14,967 nt of DNA, taken from Clostridia bacterium (lineage in GTDB: Bacteria; Bacillota; Clostridia; Christensenellales; Borkfalkiaceae). Where the stretch lies: assembly GCA_017503885.1 (NCBI GenBank), contig JAFVSF010000236.1:1-14967 (forward strand), given 5' to 3'. The notes under the pieces were generated by a model. The model ran no database searches. It was given only the letters and a program-made list of their open reading frames with translations, and had not been told where the DNA came from. The translations under genes were made by a program, and so were the position numbers. Shown in pieces: positions 4,905 to 13,546 of the stretch; position 1 is the stretch's first letter, and every line of letters starts with the position of its first letter.

Positions 4905-7900
4905 TCACTTTTTAGACTGCACAACTTCTAACGTTCCAAAAGTTTTATCAATCACGTAGTTTTTCGTAACATCTATATCGCCAGCCATTATTACTATGCT
5001 GTCTATAACGTTTTCAATCGAGCCTACGTAAACTATACTTGACGTTATAGTAAACGTAATAGTCTGACCTTTAACCAAACTACCCTTTGAAATCCAAGCA
5101 ATGCCGTTTGAAAGTTCTTCGCCATCGTATTCTTTTTTAGCACTCATACTAGTTACATATAAAGACCTTGGCTTAACTTCAAGAGGATTGCCCTCTATAA
5201 GCAAGAAATAATTATCCGTTACGTCGTTACCATATTCATCATAGAAAGTATAAGTAGACGCCTGTTTAATTTCGTCGTAAGTAAGCGTGCCAACGTTGGT
5301 AAGTTGCCCTCCGAGTTTTATATCAAGCGTAAGACCTTTAGAATCTACGACCATATAATCATCTTCGTAATAACTTATCGGCTTTCCATCATAAACCTTG
5401 GACACGTCGAAAACTCTTATAACAACTTGCGTCTTTGTAACCTCTAACAAGCCCTTGCTTAATACTAGTTTATATCCTCCCGCTTCTAAATCTATCGGAT
5501 TGCCTTCAGCGTCGAAAATATCTATATTTTCTATCCAACTCTCGCTTCTTCCGTAACCTATTTGATAGCCACCAAATACAAGGTTTTCGTAATAATAACC
5601 GAGTTGAGCCAATTCTTCAAAACCCTCTAACTCTTCAGCAACGAGAGGCGTTCCATCGTACTCTTTAACTTCATCTCTTGGTTTTAAGATTACGTTCGTC
5701 TTGCCCTTTACAATCAACGTGCCGTATTCAGCAATTACTTCGTAGCCATGATTAACTTCTTCACCATTGCAGAACGCCTTAAAGACAAATGTGTTGTTTG
5801 CTTCGCCTGGTTCAGTTATCGAACCTGTTACGTCAACGGTAAGAACGTGCCCTTCAACCTCTCCGTCTTGTACGACAATTTGATAATCATCGCAAGTAAG
5901 AGGCGTTCCGTCGTAGTATTTTTCATCACTACCCGTAGTAACCGTTACGATTATAGGCGTTATTTTAAGCACACCTGGTTTGGTTATAACGAATTCGTAG
6001 AAGATACTATAGTCTTCCGTTCCGTCTTCGCTCGTAACCTTAAACTTAATGTCGTTTCTCTTTGTTCCTACCTCGTTAAGTTGAGTAAGTTGTTCAATTT
6101 CTATTACGTGACCTTCTAAAAGTTCACCAGATAAAATTTCGTACTCATCACAAGAAAGAGGTACTCCGTCAAAGCGTTTTTCAGCCGAACCCGTTGCAAC
6201 TTCGATAATCATACCCGTCACTTTAAGCCTACCGTTTACGTATTTAATTTCATAGTTCGTTTCGATAATCGGCTCTCCGTCTAAAGTAGTAATAACTGCG
6301 TTGCTAGGCACGTTAGGAACGACGCCCACGTCGGTAATTTCGCCCGTTATTTCTATTGATGAAATCACGTGTAAATCTTCTAGCAAGCCCTCTACCGTAT
6401 ACCCATCGTTAGTCAACGGTAACGAGTCGTAAATCTTTATATCACTATTTGCCGTAATAGTTAACGGTCTAGGCGTAATTATAAACTCGCCAGTCTTAAA
6501 TTTAACGGCATAATTGACCGTCACGTCTCTGCCTCTACTATCTTTGATGTAGAATTCAGATGGAACTATATCAACTTGATATCGACCTACGTTTAAATAC
6601 GATTTGAGTTCCCTTGCCACAGCAACGTGTCCGTCTGCTAAAGACGTTCCGTCAATCGCAATTATTTTTTCAGCACTTTGATAAGATCCGTTATAAACCT
6701 TTTCATCCTGTGGAGATAGAACAACGTTCCTTTGACTTACCCTCAACGTGCCAGTTTGGTAACGAAGGAAGTAATTTGTATGCGTCACGTCTTCCCCCTC
6801 GTACGTTATTGTGTAAACGAGATTATTACCTTTATACCCTACGTCTGTAATTTCCGTTACTCCAACCACTCTTACTTCGTCTCCGTAACCAATAACACCT
6901 TCATAAGTATAACTATTCTCGCTATGAGCCATTCCGTCATATATCCAAGAGTTGCTTGCAGATATAAAAGTTATAAAAGACATATTGATTTGAAGTATTC
7001 CTCTTATTTGACCAACTTCATAGTTGTGCATAACAGAGATGCCGTTCTCATCTATAATATCATAGGTCAGTTTATTTTCAACACCGACAATTTGCGTTGC
7101 ATTTCTAATTTCCGTTCTTTCTACAACGACTATCGTATGATTTTCAAGAACTCTCTTTGCACTAGAATACTTGAACCCTTCGTCGTAATGGTAGTAGCCG
7201 TCGTAATTCCACGTATTAGAGTTTGACTCCAACACGATATTTATAGGTGTTACGATAAGTTTACCCATTGATAAAATTATATCGTAATTATAGGTCACGT
7301 CGGCAAGACTTCCGTCTAAAACCTTAAACCTTATTTCGTTGTTCTTTTCGCCAACGTCTGTTATTTTTGCGTAGTCAACGACTTCTAAATAATGGTCTAA
7401 AACAAGTGCTGGAGTAGGAGGAGTTGTTACACCCCAATCTTCTCCCTCGTAGTAAAACGGAGCGTCGTAAACCAAATTATAATGCTCAGTTGCATCGTAT
7501 TCCCACGTATTGCCTTTTGTAACCACGCATATTGGTCTTGGAACGACCTCCAAAACTCCTTTTATAAAAGTAATATTATAATTTGCCGTTACGTCTTTTA
7601 CACCGTTAGATATCACTACGGAGTCTTCAATTACAACGTTATCGGCAGTACCTACGTTAGTTATAGAACCCACTATTTCGCATTGCGATATGTAATGACC
7701 GTTTGCCAACGGCATAACGAAAACGTTTGTACATACAAGAGGTGTTCCATCGTAAATTTTGCTCGCATCGCCAGCCCTTACGGTAATATTTCGTTTAAAT
7801 ACGGATAGCACGCCATCAAAATAATAAACTTCATAGTTAAACGCAACGTCTTGCCCGTTTTCCGTTATAGTATGACTTAAAATACTGTTAACGACTTGAC

Positions 7901-10841
7901 CTTCGGCAACTTCAGTAACGCTACCAGTTGTTACAATTTCTATCAAATGTCCTGCTATAAGCGTGTTAGGTGAAGATGGAGCAGTTTCTACCTCTTTACA
8001 AGTAAGAGGTGTTCCGTCGTATTCTTTAATTAAATCTTTAGGTTTAATAAATATTACACGTTTAGTAATTGTTAGCCAGCCCGTTTGATAAGTTATTTGA
8101 TAGTTACAACTTATATCTCCACCCGACGCAGAGGCTATAAACGCAGATTGCTCTAAAATAGAACACTCGTAACTTCCAACGTTAGGTCCAACCTCATCGG
8201 TAAAATATCCGTAATTCGATTGAATATTATGTCCCGTTACCAATCCGTACGGAGAATTATCTGCAACTTGAACGCGCTTAATTCTTTGTTTTTTACCGTC
8301 GTAAACCACCTCTTGGTCTACAGGTTTAATCGTAATAGGTCGCTTGTGAACTATTAACTGTCCTTTTTCTTTTATAATCTCGTAATTGAAAGTAACGTCT
8401 CGACTATAGTCTGCCGTTGTAATAATTAAATTACTAATTACGCTTTCGCTTTGACCTGCGTCAATTTGGCTACCCTCTGTTTCAAACGTATAGATTATAT
8501 GACCTGCAACAAGTCCGTAAGGAGAATTTGCACACCACTCATATTCCGTTGCAAACAACGGCTCTCCGTCGTATATCTTTTCTACGTCTTTAGGCTTTAT
8601 TGAAATAGGTCTTTGCTTTATCTCGATTTCGCCGTCTACGTAAACTACGTTATAACTTGGCAATAAGCCTTGCGAAATATTTATGCCGTTAGAAAGAATT
8701 ACTACGCTTCCTTCTACTACTGTGCTAACGTACGTACCTGCGTCCGTACCAAAACCTTGAACTATATATTCCGATATAACGTCGCCAACTACTAAACCCT
8801 CGTTTTCGCCAGTAGACACGTCGATTATACCTGTGTTTTCGGCAGAGAACAATTCTCCGTCGTAAATCTTTTCTAACCGTTCGGGTTGCAAACGTATTGT
8901 TCGTGCCTCAACGATTATTCTTCCCTTTTCAAAACTTATAGCGTAGTTTGCAGTAACGTCTTCGTCGTTATTGTTTTTATCTTGAATAATTACTGAAAGA
9001 ATTTCACTGCACGCTTCGCCTGCGTATTTTCTTTGATTTTCTTCGCTAGTTTTAAACGTTCCAGTAGCAGTATGCCACTCTACTTGCTCGTTTGGAGAGT
9101 TTGGAGAAACCTCTACGTCTATTGCCTTATGTACCGTGCCGTCGTAAATGGCTCTTACTTCTTTTGGTATAAAAACTATAGGTCTTGGTATTACCGTCAA
9201 AGTGCCACTTATGGCAATTATTTCGTAGTTTGACGTAACGTTTTCATACCAACCTTCTACCAGCCCGTCGTCGATAATGTTAGAGTGAGAATAGATTACG
9301 TAAGTCAACTCGTTTTCCTTAGTGCCTACGTTTTTTATAGTAGTTGAACTGTCTACTAGCACACTATGAAAACTCACTACGTTTTCAGCATCAAAATATT
9401 CAAAAGACTGATCTTCTCCATTGTACGTAAACGTATTGCTACGAGAGGTAATGGTTACCTGCCTTTTTATAACTTCCAACTGCCCGTAAGTATAAATAAA
9501 CTCGTAATTAGACGTAACGTCTTTTTCCCCGTCTTTTACAGATAGTTCAAATTTGTTTTCTATCGTTCCTACGTTCTTAATCGTAGTAACGTTTATAGGT
9601 GTTACGTCGTGATTTTCAAGTATCTTGAGTTGCGAAATTTGCTCGTACGACGGGTATGCATTTTTATCGCCGTTATAAGTAAAAACGTAATTGCTCGTTG
9701 CTATCATAACCGGCCTTGGAAGCACTGTGAGTTTGCCGTATTGATAGGTTATTTGGTAGTTTCTACTTACGTCTACTTCTTCTGCAGTATCGTATTTATC
9801 GTATACTACAACGCTAACTGCGTTGTCCTTTTCCCCTACGTCAGTTATCGTTGGCAAATAGGTATAACCCAAAGTTTGCCCTTCTACCAATCCGTCCCCA
9901 CCAACAACGCTTAACGTATCGTTAGAAAACTCATTTCCGTCGTACGTTTCATTTAAAGAGCCCGTAGCAACGGTAATTGGTCTTGGGTTTATCGTAAGAA
10001 AACCTGCCGTAACCAAAATATCGTACATACAAGTTACGTCTGTTCCATCTTCTGCCGTTATAGAAAATTGACCTACGTTTTCAACAGTCCCAACGTCAGT
10101 TATTGAACCTTTAAAACTTGCATTAATAACGTCTTGATATGCAGTCGTGCCAGCAGTTATTTCATACGCGTCGCCAACTAACGCCGTTCCATCGTAGGTT
10201 TTTTCAAAACTTGATACCCCTATTGCAAGTTGCCTTTTTAAAATGGTAACGCCGAGACTTCTAACCTGTATAGAATAGCAGTTGGTAACGTCTTTTCCCC
10301 ATTGATTTAAAATTTGTATCGTTTCTAAATTAGGCGTTATATCAGCACTTTCTTGGGTAACGTTTTGGTAAGTAAAATCTACAAATCCAAAGTAATCCCC
10401 AATTTTAAGGTTGCCTACGGCAATAGGCGTATCTCCATAAATAATTTCAGGCGAAGACACAACGACCTCTATTGGGCGAGGAAGAATAGAAAATTTGCGT
10501 TCTCTACTCCTTTTTATCCACCCAAACGAACCTTTAGAACACGCCCTTACTTTGTATTCGCCAACTTCAGTAGGAGCGACGGTAGACCACGTTCCATTGT
10601 AATAATATTCAAAATAGACGTCGCTCATAAACGCACTACCTTTAAAAGACAACGGAGTGCCGTAAGCAACTTCGCTAGGTCCTTTGGCAGAAACGACAAC
10701 CGTTCCTTTTGCAACGGCAAGCCCTGACGCCACAACTAAAATTGACAGCAAAATGCAGGCAATCAGAACACGATGTCTGAACGCCGTCTTTATTGCTTTT
10801 TTCAATTTTAGCATTTTTTGTTTATATTTATCGTATAACAT
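4905..10841 (-). CDS. Giant exported YDG/MBG-repeat surface protein
   Basis: A 1978-residue protein that is almost entirely repeats. The N-terminus is strongly basic (residues 6-24), followed by a hydrophobic segment (25-43) and an AVA sequence at 42-44 suitable for signal peptidase I, so it is exported. Residues 48-1978 divide completely into 22 units of 76-98 residues. A typical unit opens with a strand, then KxYDGTPL, a central GHxI and TDVG-type segment, DVTxNYxI, and ends GxLxVxxRP. This is the pattern of the YDG and MBG beta-rich domains of bacterial adhesins. Unit 1 (48-123) is the most divergent and lacks YDG. There is no LPXTG motif, C-terminal membrane segment, SLH or other wall-binding domain. 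The ATG is preceded by AAGGAAAG. It follows the transglutaminase gene by 90 bases and ends in a strong terminator. A structural or adhesive fibre is likely; ligand and attachment are unknown. Confidence 0.9.
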   Translation of the reverse strand: MLYDKYKQKMLKLKKAIKTAFRHRVLIACILLSILVVASGLAVAKGTVVVSAKGPSEVAYGTPLSFKGSAFMSDVYFEYYYNGTWSTVAPTEVGEYKVRACSKGSFGWIKRSRERKFSILPRPIEVVVSSPEIIYGDTPIAVGNLKIGDYFGFVDFTYQNVTQESADITPNLETIQILNQWGKDVTNCYSIQVRSLGVTILKRQLAIGVSSFEKTYDGTALVGDAYEITAGTTAYQDVINASFKGSITDVGTVENVGQFSITAEDGTDVTCMYDILVTAGFLTINPRPITVATGSLNETYDGNEFSNDTLSVVGGDGLVEGQTLGYTYLPTITDVGEKDNAVSVVVYDKYDTAEEVDVSRNYQITYQYGKLTVLPRPVMIATSNYVFTYNGDKNAYPSYEQISQLKILENHDVTPINVTTIKNVGTIENKFELSVKDGEKDVTSNYEFIYTYGQLEVIKRQVTITSRSNTFTYNGEDQSFEYFDAENVVSFHSVLVDSSTTIKNVGTKENELTYVIYSHSNIIDDGLVEGWYENVTSNYEIIAISGTLTVIPRPIVFIPKEVRAIYDGTVHKAIDVEVSPNSPNEQVEWHTATGTFKTSEENQRKYAGEACSEILSVIIQDKNNNDEDVTANYAISFEKGRIIVEARTIRLQPERLEKIYDGELFSAENTGIIDVSTGENEGLVVGDVISEYIVQGFGTDAGTYVSTVVEGSVVILSNGINISQGLLPSYNVVYVDGEIEIKQRPISIKPKDVEKIYDGEPLFATEYEWCANSPYGLVAGHIIYTFETEGSQIDAGQSESVISNLIITTADYSRDVTFNYEIIKEKGQLIVHKRPITIKPVDQEVVYDGKKQRIKRVQVADNSPYGLVTGHNIQSNYGYFTDEVGPNVGSYECSILEQSAFIASASGGDISCNYQITYQTGWLTITKRVIFIKPKDLIKEYDGTPLTCKEVETAPSSPNTLIAGHLIEIVTTGSVTEVAEGQVVNSILSHTITENGQDVAFNYEVYYFDGVLSVFKRNITVRAGDASKIYDGTPLVCTNVFVMPLANGHYISQCEIVGSITNVGTADNVVIEDSVVISNGVKDVTANYNITFIKGVLEVVPRPICVVTKGNTWEYDATEHYNLVYDAPFYYEGEDWGVTTPPTPALVLDHYLEVVDYAKITDVGEKNNEIRFKVLDGSLADVTYNYDIILSMGKLIVTPINIVLESNSNTWNYDGYYHYDEGFKYSSAKRVLENHTIVVVERTEIRNATQIVGVENKLTYDIIDENGISVMHNYEVGQIRGILQINMSFITFISASNSWIYDGMAHSENSYTYEGVIGYGDEVRVVGVTEITDVGYKGNNLVYTITYEGEDVTHTNYFLRYQTGTLRVSQRNVVLSPQDEKVYNGSYQSAEKIIAIDGTSLADGHVAVARELKSYLNVGRYQVDIVPSEFYIKDSRGRDVTVNYAVKFKTGEFIITPRPLTITANSDIKIYDSLPLTNDGYTVEGLLEDLHVISSIEITGEITDVGVVPNVPSNAVITTLDGEPIIETNYEIKYVNGRLKVTGMIIEVATGSAEKRFDGVPLSCDEYEILSGELLEGHVIEIEQLTQLNEVGTKRNDIKFKVTSEDGTEDYSIFYEFVITKPGVLKITPIIVTVTTGSDEKYYDGTPLTCDDYQIVVQDGEVEGHVLTVDVTGSITEPGEANNTFVFKAFCNGEEVNHGYEVIAEYGTLIVKGKTNVILKPRDEVKEYDGTPLVAEELEGFEELAQLGYYYENLVFGGYQIGYGRSESWIENIDIFDAEGNPIDLEAGGYKLVLSKGLLEVTKTQVVIRVFDVSKVYDGKPISYYEDDYMVVDSKGLTLDIKLGGQLTNVGTLTYDEIKQASTYTFYDEYGNDVTDNYFLLIEGNPLEVKPRSLYVTSMSAKKEYDGEELSNGIAWISKGSLVKGQTITFTITSSIVYVGSIENVIDSIVIMAGDIDVTKNYVIDKTFGTLEVVQSKK
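4908..10700 (-). repeat. Array of 22 tandem YDG/MBG-type coding repeats
   Basis: The units average about 88 residues (263 bases) and tile residues 48-1978 without gaps. They are diverged at DNA level, with conserved islands around the YDGTPL codons (plus-strand agaggcgttccgtcgta and variants, for example near 5641, 5896 and 8003). Sub-types cluster: units 5-6 have TYNG, 7-11 share SPN/SPY...GH, 13-15 have NTW or NSW before the YDG position, and 18-19 have GSxEK. Such blocks suggest growth by local duplication followed by long divergence. Confidence 0.9.
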
Positions 10842-10931
10842 ACTTTCCTTTTTTCGGCAAAACGCAATTATGCCTAAGGTTTAATTCTTTTTGCTTTAAT
10901 GCTTAAAACAACTTACTTTAACCATCAACGA

Positions 10932-13535
10932 TTAAGACTTTGTTACTCTAAGTTGTCCGTTTTCAGTACCGATTTGGTAATTTGACGTTATATCTTGCCC
11001 TGAGGCATTTTTAATCACTACCGAGATTACCACGTTATCACATCTACCACATTCAATTATACTGCCTTCCATCTTAACTTCTATAGTTATTCCCTCGCCA
11101 AGCGATTGAATTTCATATCCGTCTTTATCGTATAAAATATACTCGCTACAAGTCAACGGCGTTCCGTCGTGAGGCTTGCTTGCACTTCCTGCTTGTATGG
11201 TTATTTGCTGTGGAGTAACCGTCAATTTACCTTGTACAACTATTACGAAATAAAAATGCGAAACGTCTTCGCCTAAGATATCGTTTATAACGACGTCTAC
11301 ACTATTTCTCATTTCGCCAACGTCTGTAATTGAACTTATCGGAGTCACTGATATACTGTGTCCATCTAACAAATTTCCATTGACGATAGTATACGTTGAA
11401 CTAGTAAGTGGCGTTCCATCGTAAACCTTTTCATTAGAGCCACTCATTATAGTTATTTTTTGAGCGTAAATAGACATATAGGCAGTCTTAAACTCTATTA
11501 CAAATCTATCGGTTACGTCTTCGCCGTCAATATCGACAACCTTTACCGAGCCAAGTTCAACCTTACTTCTACCAATGCCCTCTTGTCTTCCAGTTAAAAC
11601 GACTTCGCAATTATAACCTTGCGACATGAACTCGTCAAACCCATTGAGCACGTATTCAACCTCGCTTGCCTCTATAACGCTTTGGTCTTCTATACAAACG
11701 GACTTTGACTTTGCTTCAATAGTAAACTCGCCCAAAGGAGGAAGTCCGTTTCCACCTCCAGTCACTTCTACGTTTACCCAACCAAGCCCGTCGATATACA
11801 CCTCTACCCAAGCGTGTGCCTTATCTCCACCTACGGTCACCCAAACACCTTCTTGCGTTTTTGCAGTGTAGCCTATAGTGCATCTTGCAGGTATGCCAAG
11901 TTGACGGAAAAGCATAGTTGCAGATAAAGCGTAATGTTGACAAATACCCTCTTTATAATCTCTTAAAAATGCAACCAATATATCTTCTGCATTATCCATC
12001 TCTCTGTCATATTCTAAATTATACGTTGCTGCCTGTCTTATATAGGTTTCCACTTTCCCAACTATTTCGCCTTCGTTTTTATCAAAGCCGTTTTGAGAAA
12101 TTACCGTTTGCAAATAGGTTGCAGAAGACTCTGGTACACCTAAATATTTATCGTAAACGTAATTTCTATATTCGTTTTCATAATTTTGATAAGAGCCTAA
12201 ATTTACTTGTGTCAACTCTTCTTTATCTTGCACGTAGTTGAACGAATAATAACCCAGTGAGTAAGGTGAAGAACAATCTCCTAAATATTGTACGTCGTTA
12301 GTTTGCTTTTGATATTCGTAATCGCCCATTGCCATATAATACGGCAACAAGTAGTTACTACTGAGCATTTCTATCTCTATATTGCTAGCAGAAAACCCTG
12401 CGTTTTGTAAAGCGATAGAGGTAAGATAGTTAGCACAATACGTTCCATCTATAAGGTTGTAATAACCATTTTTAGGATTGGTCCACCTTCTTCCATTGTA
12501 ATCGGTATAACTAAAATAACGAAAATATACGGTTTCAGATCTATCTGACAAGACTTTAAATGCTGGAGCAGAGTTGCCACCTCCTCCACCACCCCCATTA
12601 AGGCCAATATTTCCGGAGTCGTCTAAATTTAGTCCACCTCCACCACCCCAGGGTTGATTGCCTAAAACTTCTAAAACGCCTTCTAAACAAGTTACGTCGT
12701 AACAATCTGTTACGTCTTCGCCGTACTCGTCTGTGATTAAGAAGTCTACGATAATATTTTTTTCTTCTCCTATTTCAGTTATCGAACCAACGATTGACAC
12801 TTGAATATCGTGTCCTTCTAGAAGTTGCTCAACCGAAACTACATTATATCTGTCGCAAGTTAACGGATCACCATCGTAAACCTTTGCGTCCGACCCTGCT
12901 TGAATTACTATCTCTATCGGGTTTACTGTAAGATTACCTTTTAATATTACCAATTCGTATATACCAACAACTTCTTCGCCATCAGAATTTACAACCTTGC
13001 AGTTTGCCGATGCTTCGGACGTACCTGTCCTTGTCCTTTCGCCTTCTACCGTACCTTCAAGCGTGTGACCTTCTAAAAGTACACCTTTGGTTATATCAAA
13101 AGACTCTGCATATAACGGCATACCGTCATAGGTTTTCTCTTCACTATCAACGGTAATTTCAATTACCCTCTTAGTAATAGCCAATTCCCCTGGAAGGTAT
13201 TCAACGGCATAATCGTCGGTTACGTCACGGCCTTTTTTATCTGTAATTTTTACGGAAAAAAGATTGGAACTTGTTCCTATAACCTCTTGTTTTCCCGTTA
13301 CAACTACTTCTACATTATGACCTTTTTGTAGTTCGCCTGAAACTAATTGCCAATTTTCGTTAGTGAGAGGCGTTCCGTCGTATTCTTTTGTCGAGCCTGA
13401 CGTCGCTATTATAACTTTAGGTTTTTGACCTGCAATAACACCAGTAGCCATAAGCACGAAATAAACGCACAATACGGCTAACGCCCCTATTATTACAGAA
13501 CCTATTACGTATATAACTTTAGATTTTTTACTCAT
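10932..13535 (-). CDS. Membrane-anchored transglutaminase-like protein with YDG/MBG repeats
   Basis: An 867-residue extracytoplasmic protein. A lysine-rich N-terminus and one membrane segment (about 8-31) act as a signal anchor or signal peptide. Three YDG/MBG units follow (40-124, 125-208, 209-294), then a glycine-rich hinge (295-323). Next is a region without a recognised fold (about 325-485) and a transglutaminase-like (papain-fold) core (about 488-596). The core has GICQHYA with C532, AHAWVEVY with H574, and WVNVEVTG with E590 where the third triad residue is usually Asp. Three more units complete the protein (602-693 degenerate, 694-777, 778-867). Such domains act as proteases, amidases or crosslinking acyltransferases, and sequence alone does not say which. 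The SD AAGGGG precedes the ATG. The gene follows the ATPase by 11 bases and shares its repeat family with the giant protein downstream, a likely partner or substrate. Confidence 0.88.
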   Translation of the reverse strand: MSKKSKVIYVIGSVIIGALAVLCVYFVLMATGVIAGQKPKVIIATSGSTKEYDGTPLTNENWQLVSGELQKGHNVEVVVTGKQEVIGTSSNLFSVKITDKKGRDVTDDYAVEYLPGELAITKRVIEITVDSEEKTYDGMPLYAESFDITKGVLLEGHTLEGTVEGERTRTGTSEASANCKVVNSDGEEVVGIYELVILKGNLTVNPIEIVIQAGSDAKVYDGDPLTCDRYNVVSVEQLLEGHDIQVSIVGSITEIGEEKNIIVDFLITDEYGEDVTDCYDVTCLEGVLEVLGNQPWGGGGGLNLDDSGNIGLNGGGGGGGNSAPAFKVLSDRSETVYFRYFSYTDYNGRRWTNPKNGYYNLIDGTYCANYLTSIALQNAGFSASNIEIEMLSSNYLLPYYMAMGDYEYQKQTNDVQYLGDCSSPYSLGYYSFNYVQDKEELTQVNLGSYQNYENEYRNYVYDKYLGVPESSATYLQTVISQNGFDKNEGEIVGKVETYIRQAATYNLEYDREMDNAEDILVAFLRDYKEGICQHYALSATMLFRQLGIPARCTIGYTAKTQEGVWVTVGGDKAHAWVEVYIDGLGWVNVEVTGGGNGLPPLGEFTIEAKSKSVCIEDQSVIEASEVEYVLNGFDEFMSQGYNCEVVLTGRQEGIGRSKVELGSVKVVDIDGEDVTDRFVIEFKTAYMSIYAQKITIMSGSNEKVYDGTPLTSSTYTIVNGNLLDGHSISVTPISSITDVGEMRNSVDVVINDILGEDVSHFYFVIVVQGKLTVTPQQITIQAGSASKPHDGTPLTCSEYILYDKDGYEIQSLGEGITIEVKMEGSIIECGRCDNVVISVVIKNASGQDITSNYQIGTENGQLRVTKS
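10935..11732 (-). repeat. C-terminal trio of YDG/MBG units in the transglutaminase-like protein
   Basis: Residues 602-693, 694-777 and 778-867. The first has lost the YDG motif but keeps the DGEDVTDRFVIEF segment. The second has a full KVYDGTPL. The third reads KPHDGTPL, with His for Tyr. The final GQLRVTKS matches the end of a unit exactly, so the protein stops at a repeat boundary with no sorting signal. Confidence 0.8.
12654..13418 (-). repeat. N-terminal trio of YDG/MBG units in the transglutaminase-like protein
   Basis: Residues 40-124, 125-208 and 209-294 carry KEYDGTPL, KTYDGMPL and KVYDGDPL. Each has a downstream GHxxxxxxxG segment and ends in a GxLxV strand. They lie between the membrane segment and the glycine-rich hinge, so they probably act as a stalk that lifts the catalytic domain off the membrane. 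They most resemble units 11, 12, 18 and 19 of the giant protein. Confidence 0.82.
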
Positions 13536-13546
13536 ATTTTTACCCC

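Noticed and set aside
4896..5060. Promoter for the YlmC/YmxH-like gene inside the end of the giant gene (TTGAAA near 5020, TTACGA near 4965)
   Set aside because: Neither has a -10 match better than 4 of 6 at 16-18 base spacing, so I could not support a call.
6732..7226. Long plus-strand open frames opposite the giant repeat gene
   Set aside because: The repeat gene uses few codons that create stops on the other strand, so chance open frames are expected. None has a ribosome binding site or recognisable domain.
10755..10766. Lipobox-like LIAC at residues 26-29 of the giant protein
   Set aside because: There is no hydrophobic stretch before the Cys; it follows basic FRHRV directly. The hydrophobic segment lies after it, which fits an ordinary signal peptide or anchor.
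4905..10841. The regular repeat spacing as a CRISPR or non-coding tandem array
   Set aside because: The repeats are in one continuous reading frame, diverged in DNA and conserved as protein, with unit length varying from 76 to 98 codons.
10842..10931. Possible promoter or terminator between the transglutaminase-like gene and the giant gene
   Set aside because: CATAAT has no -35 partner at suitable spacing, and the only hairpin (GGCA/TGCC) is short with no U-tract. The genes look co-transcribed.
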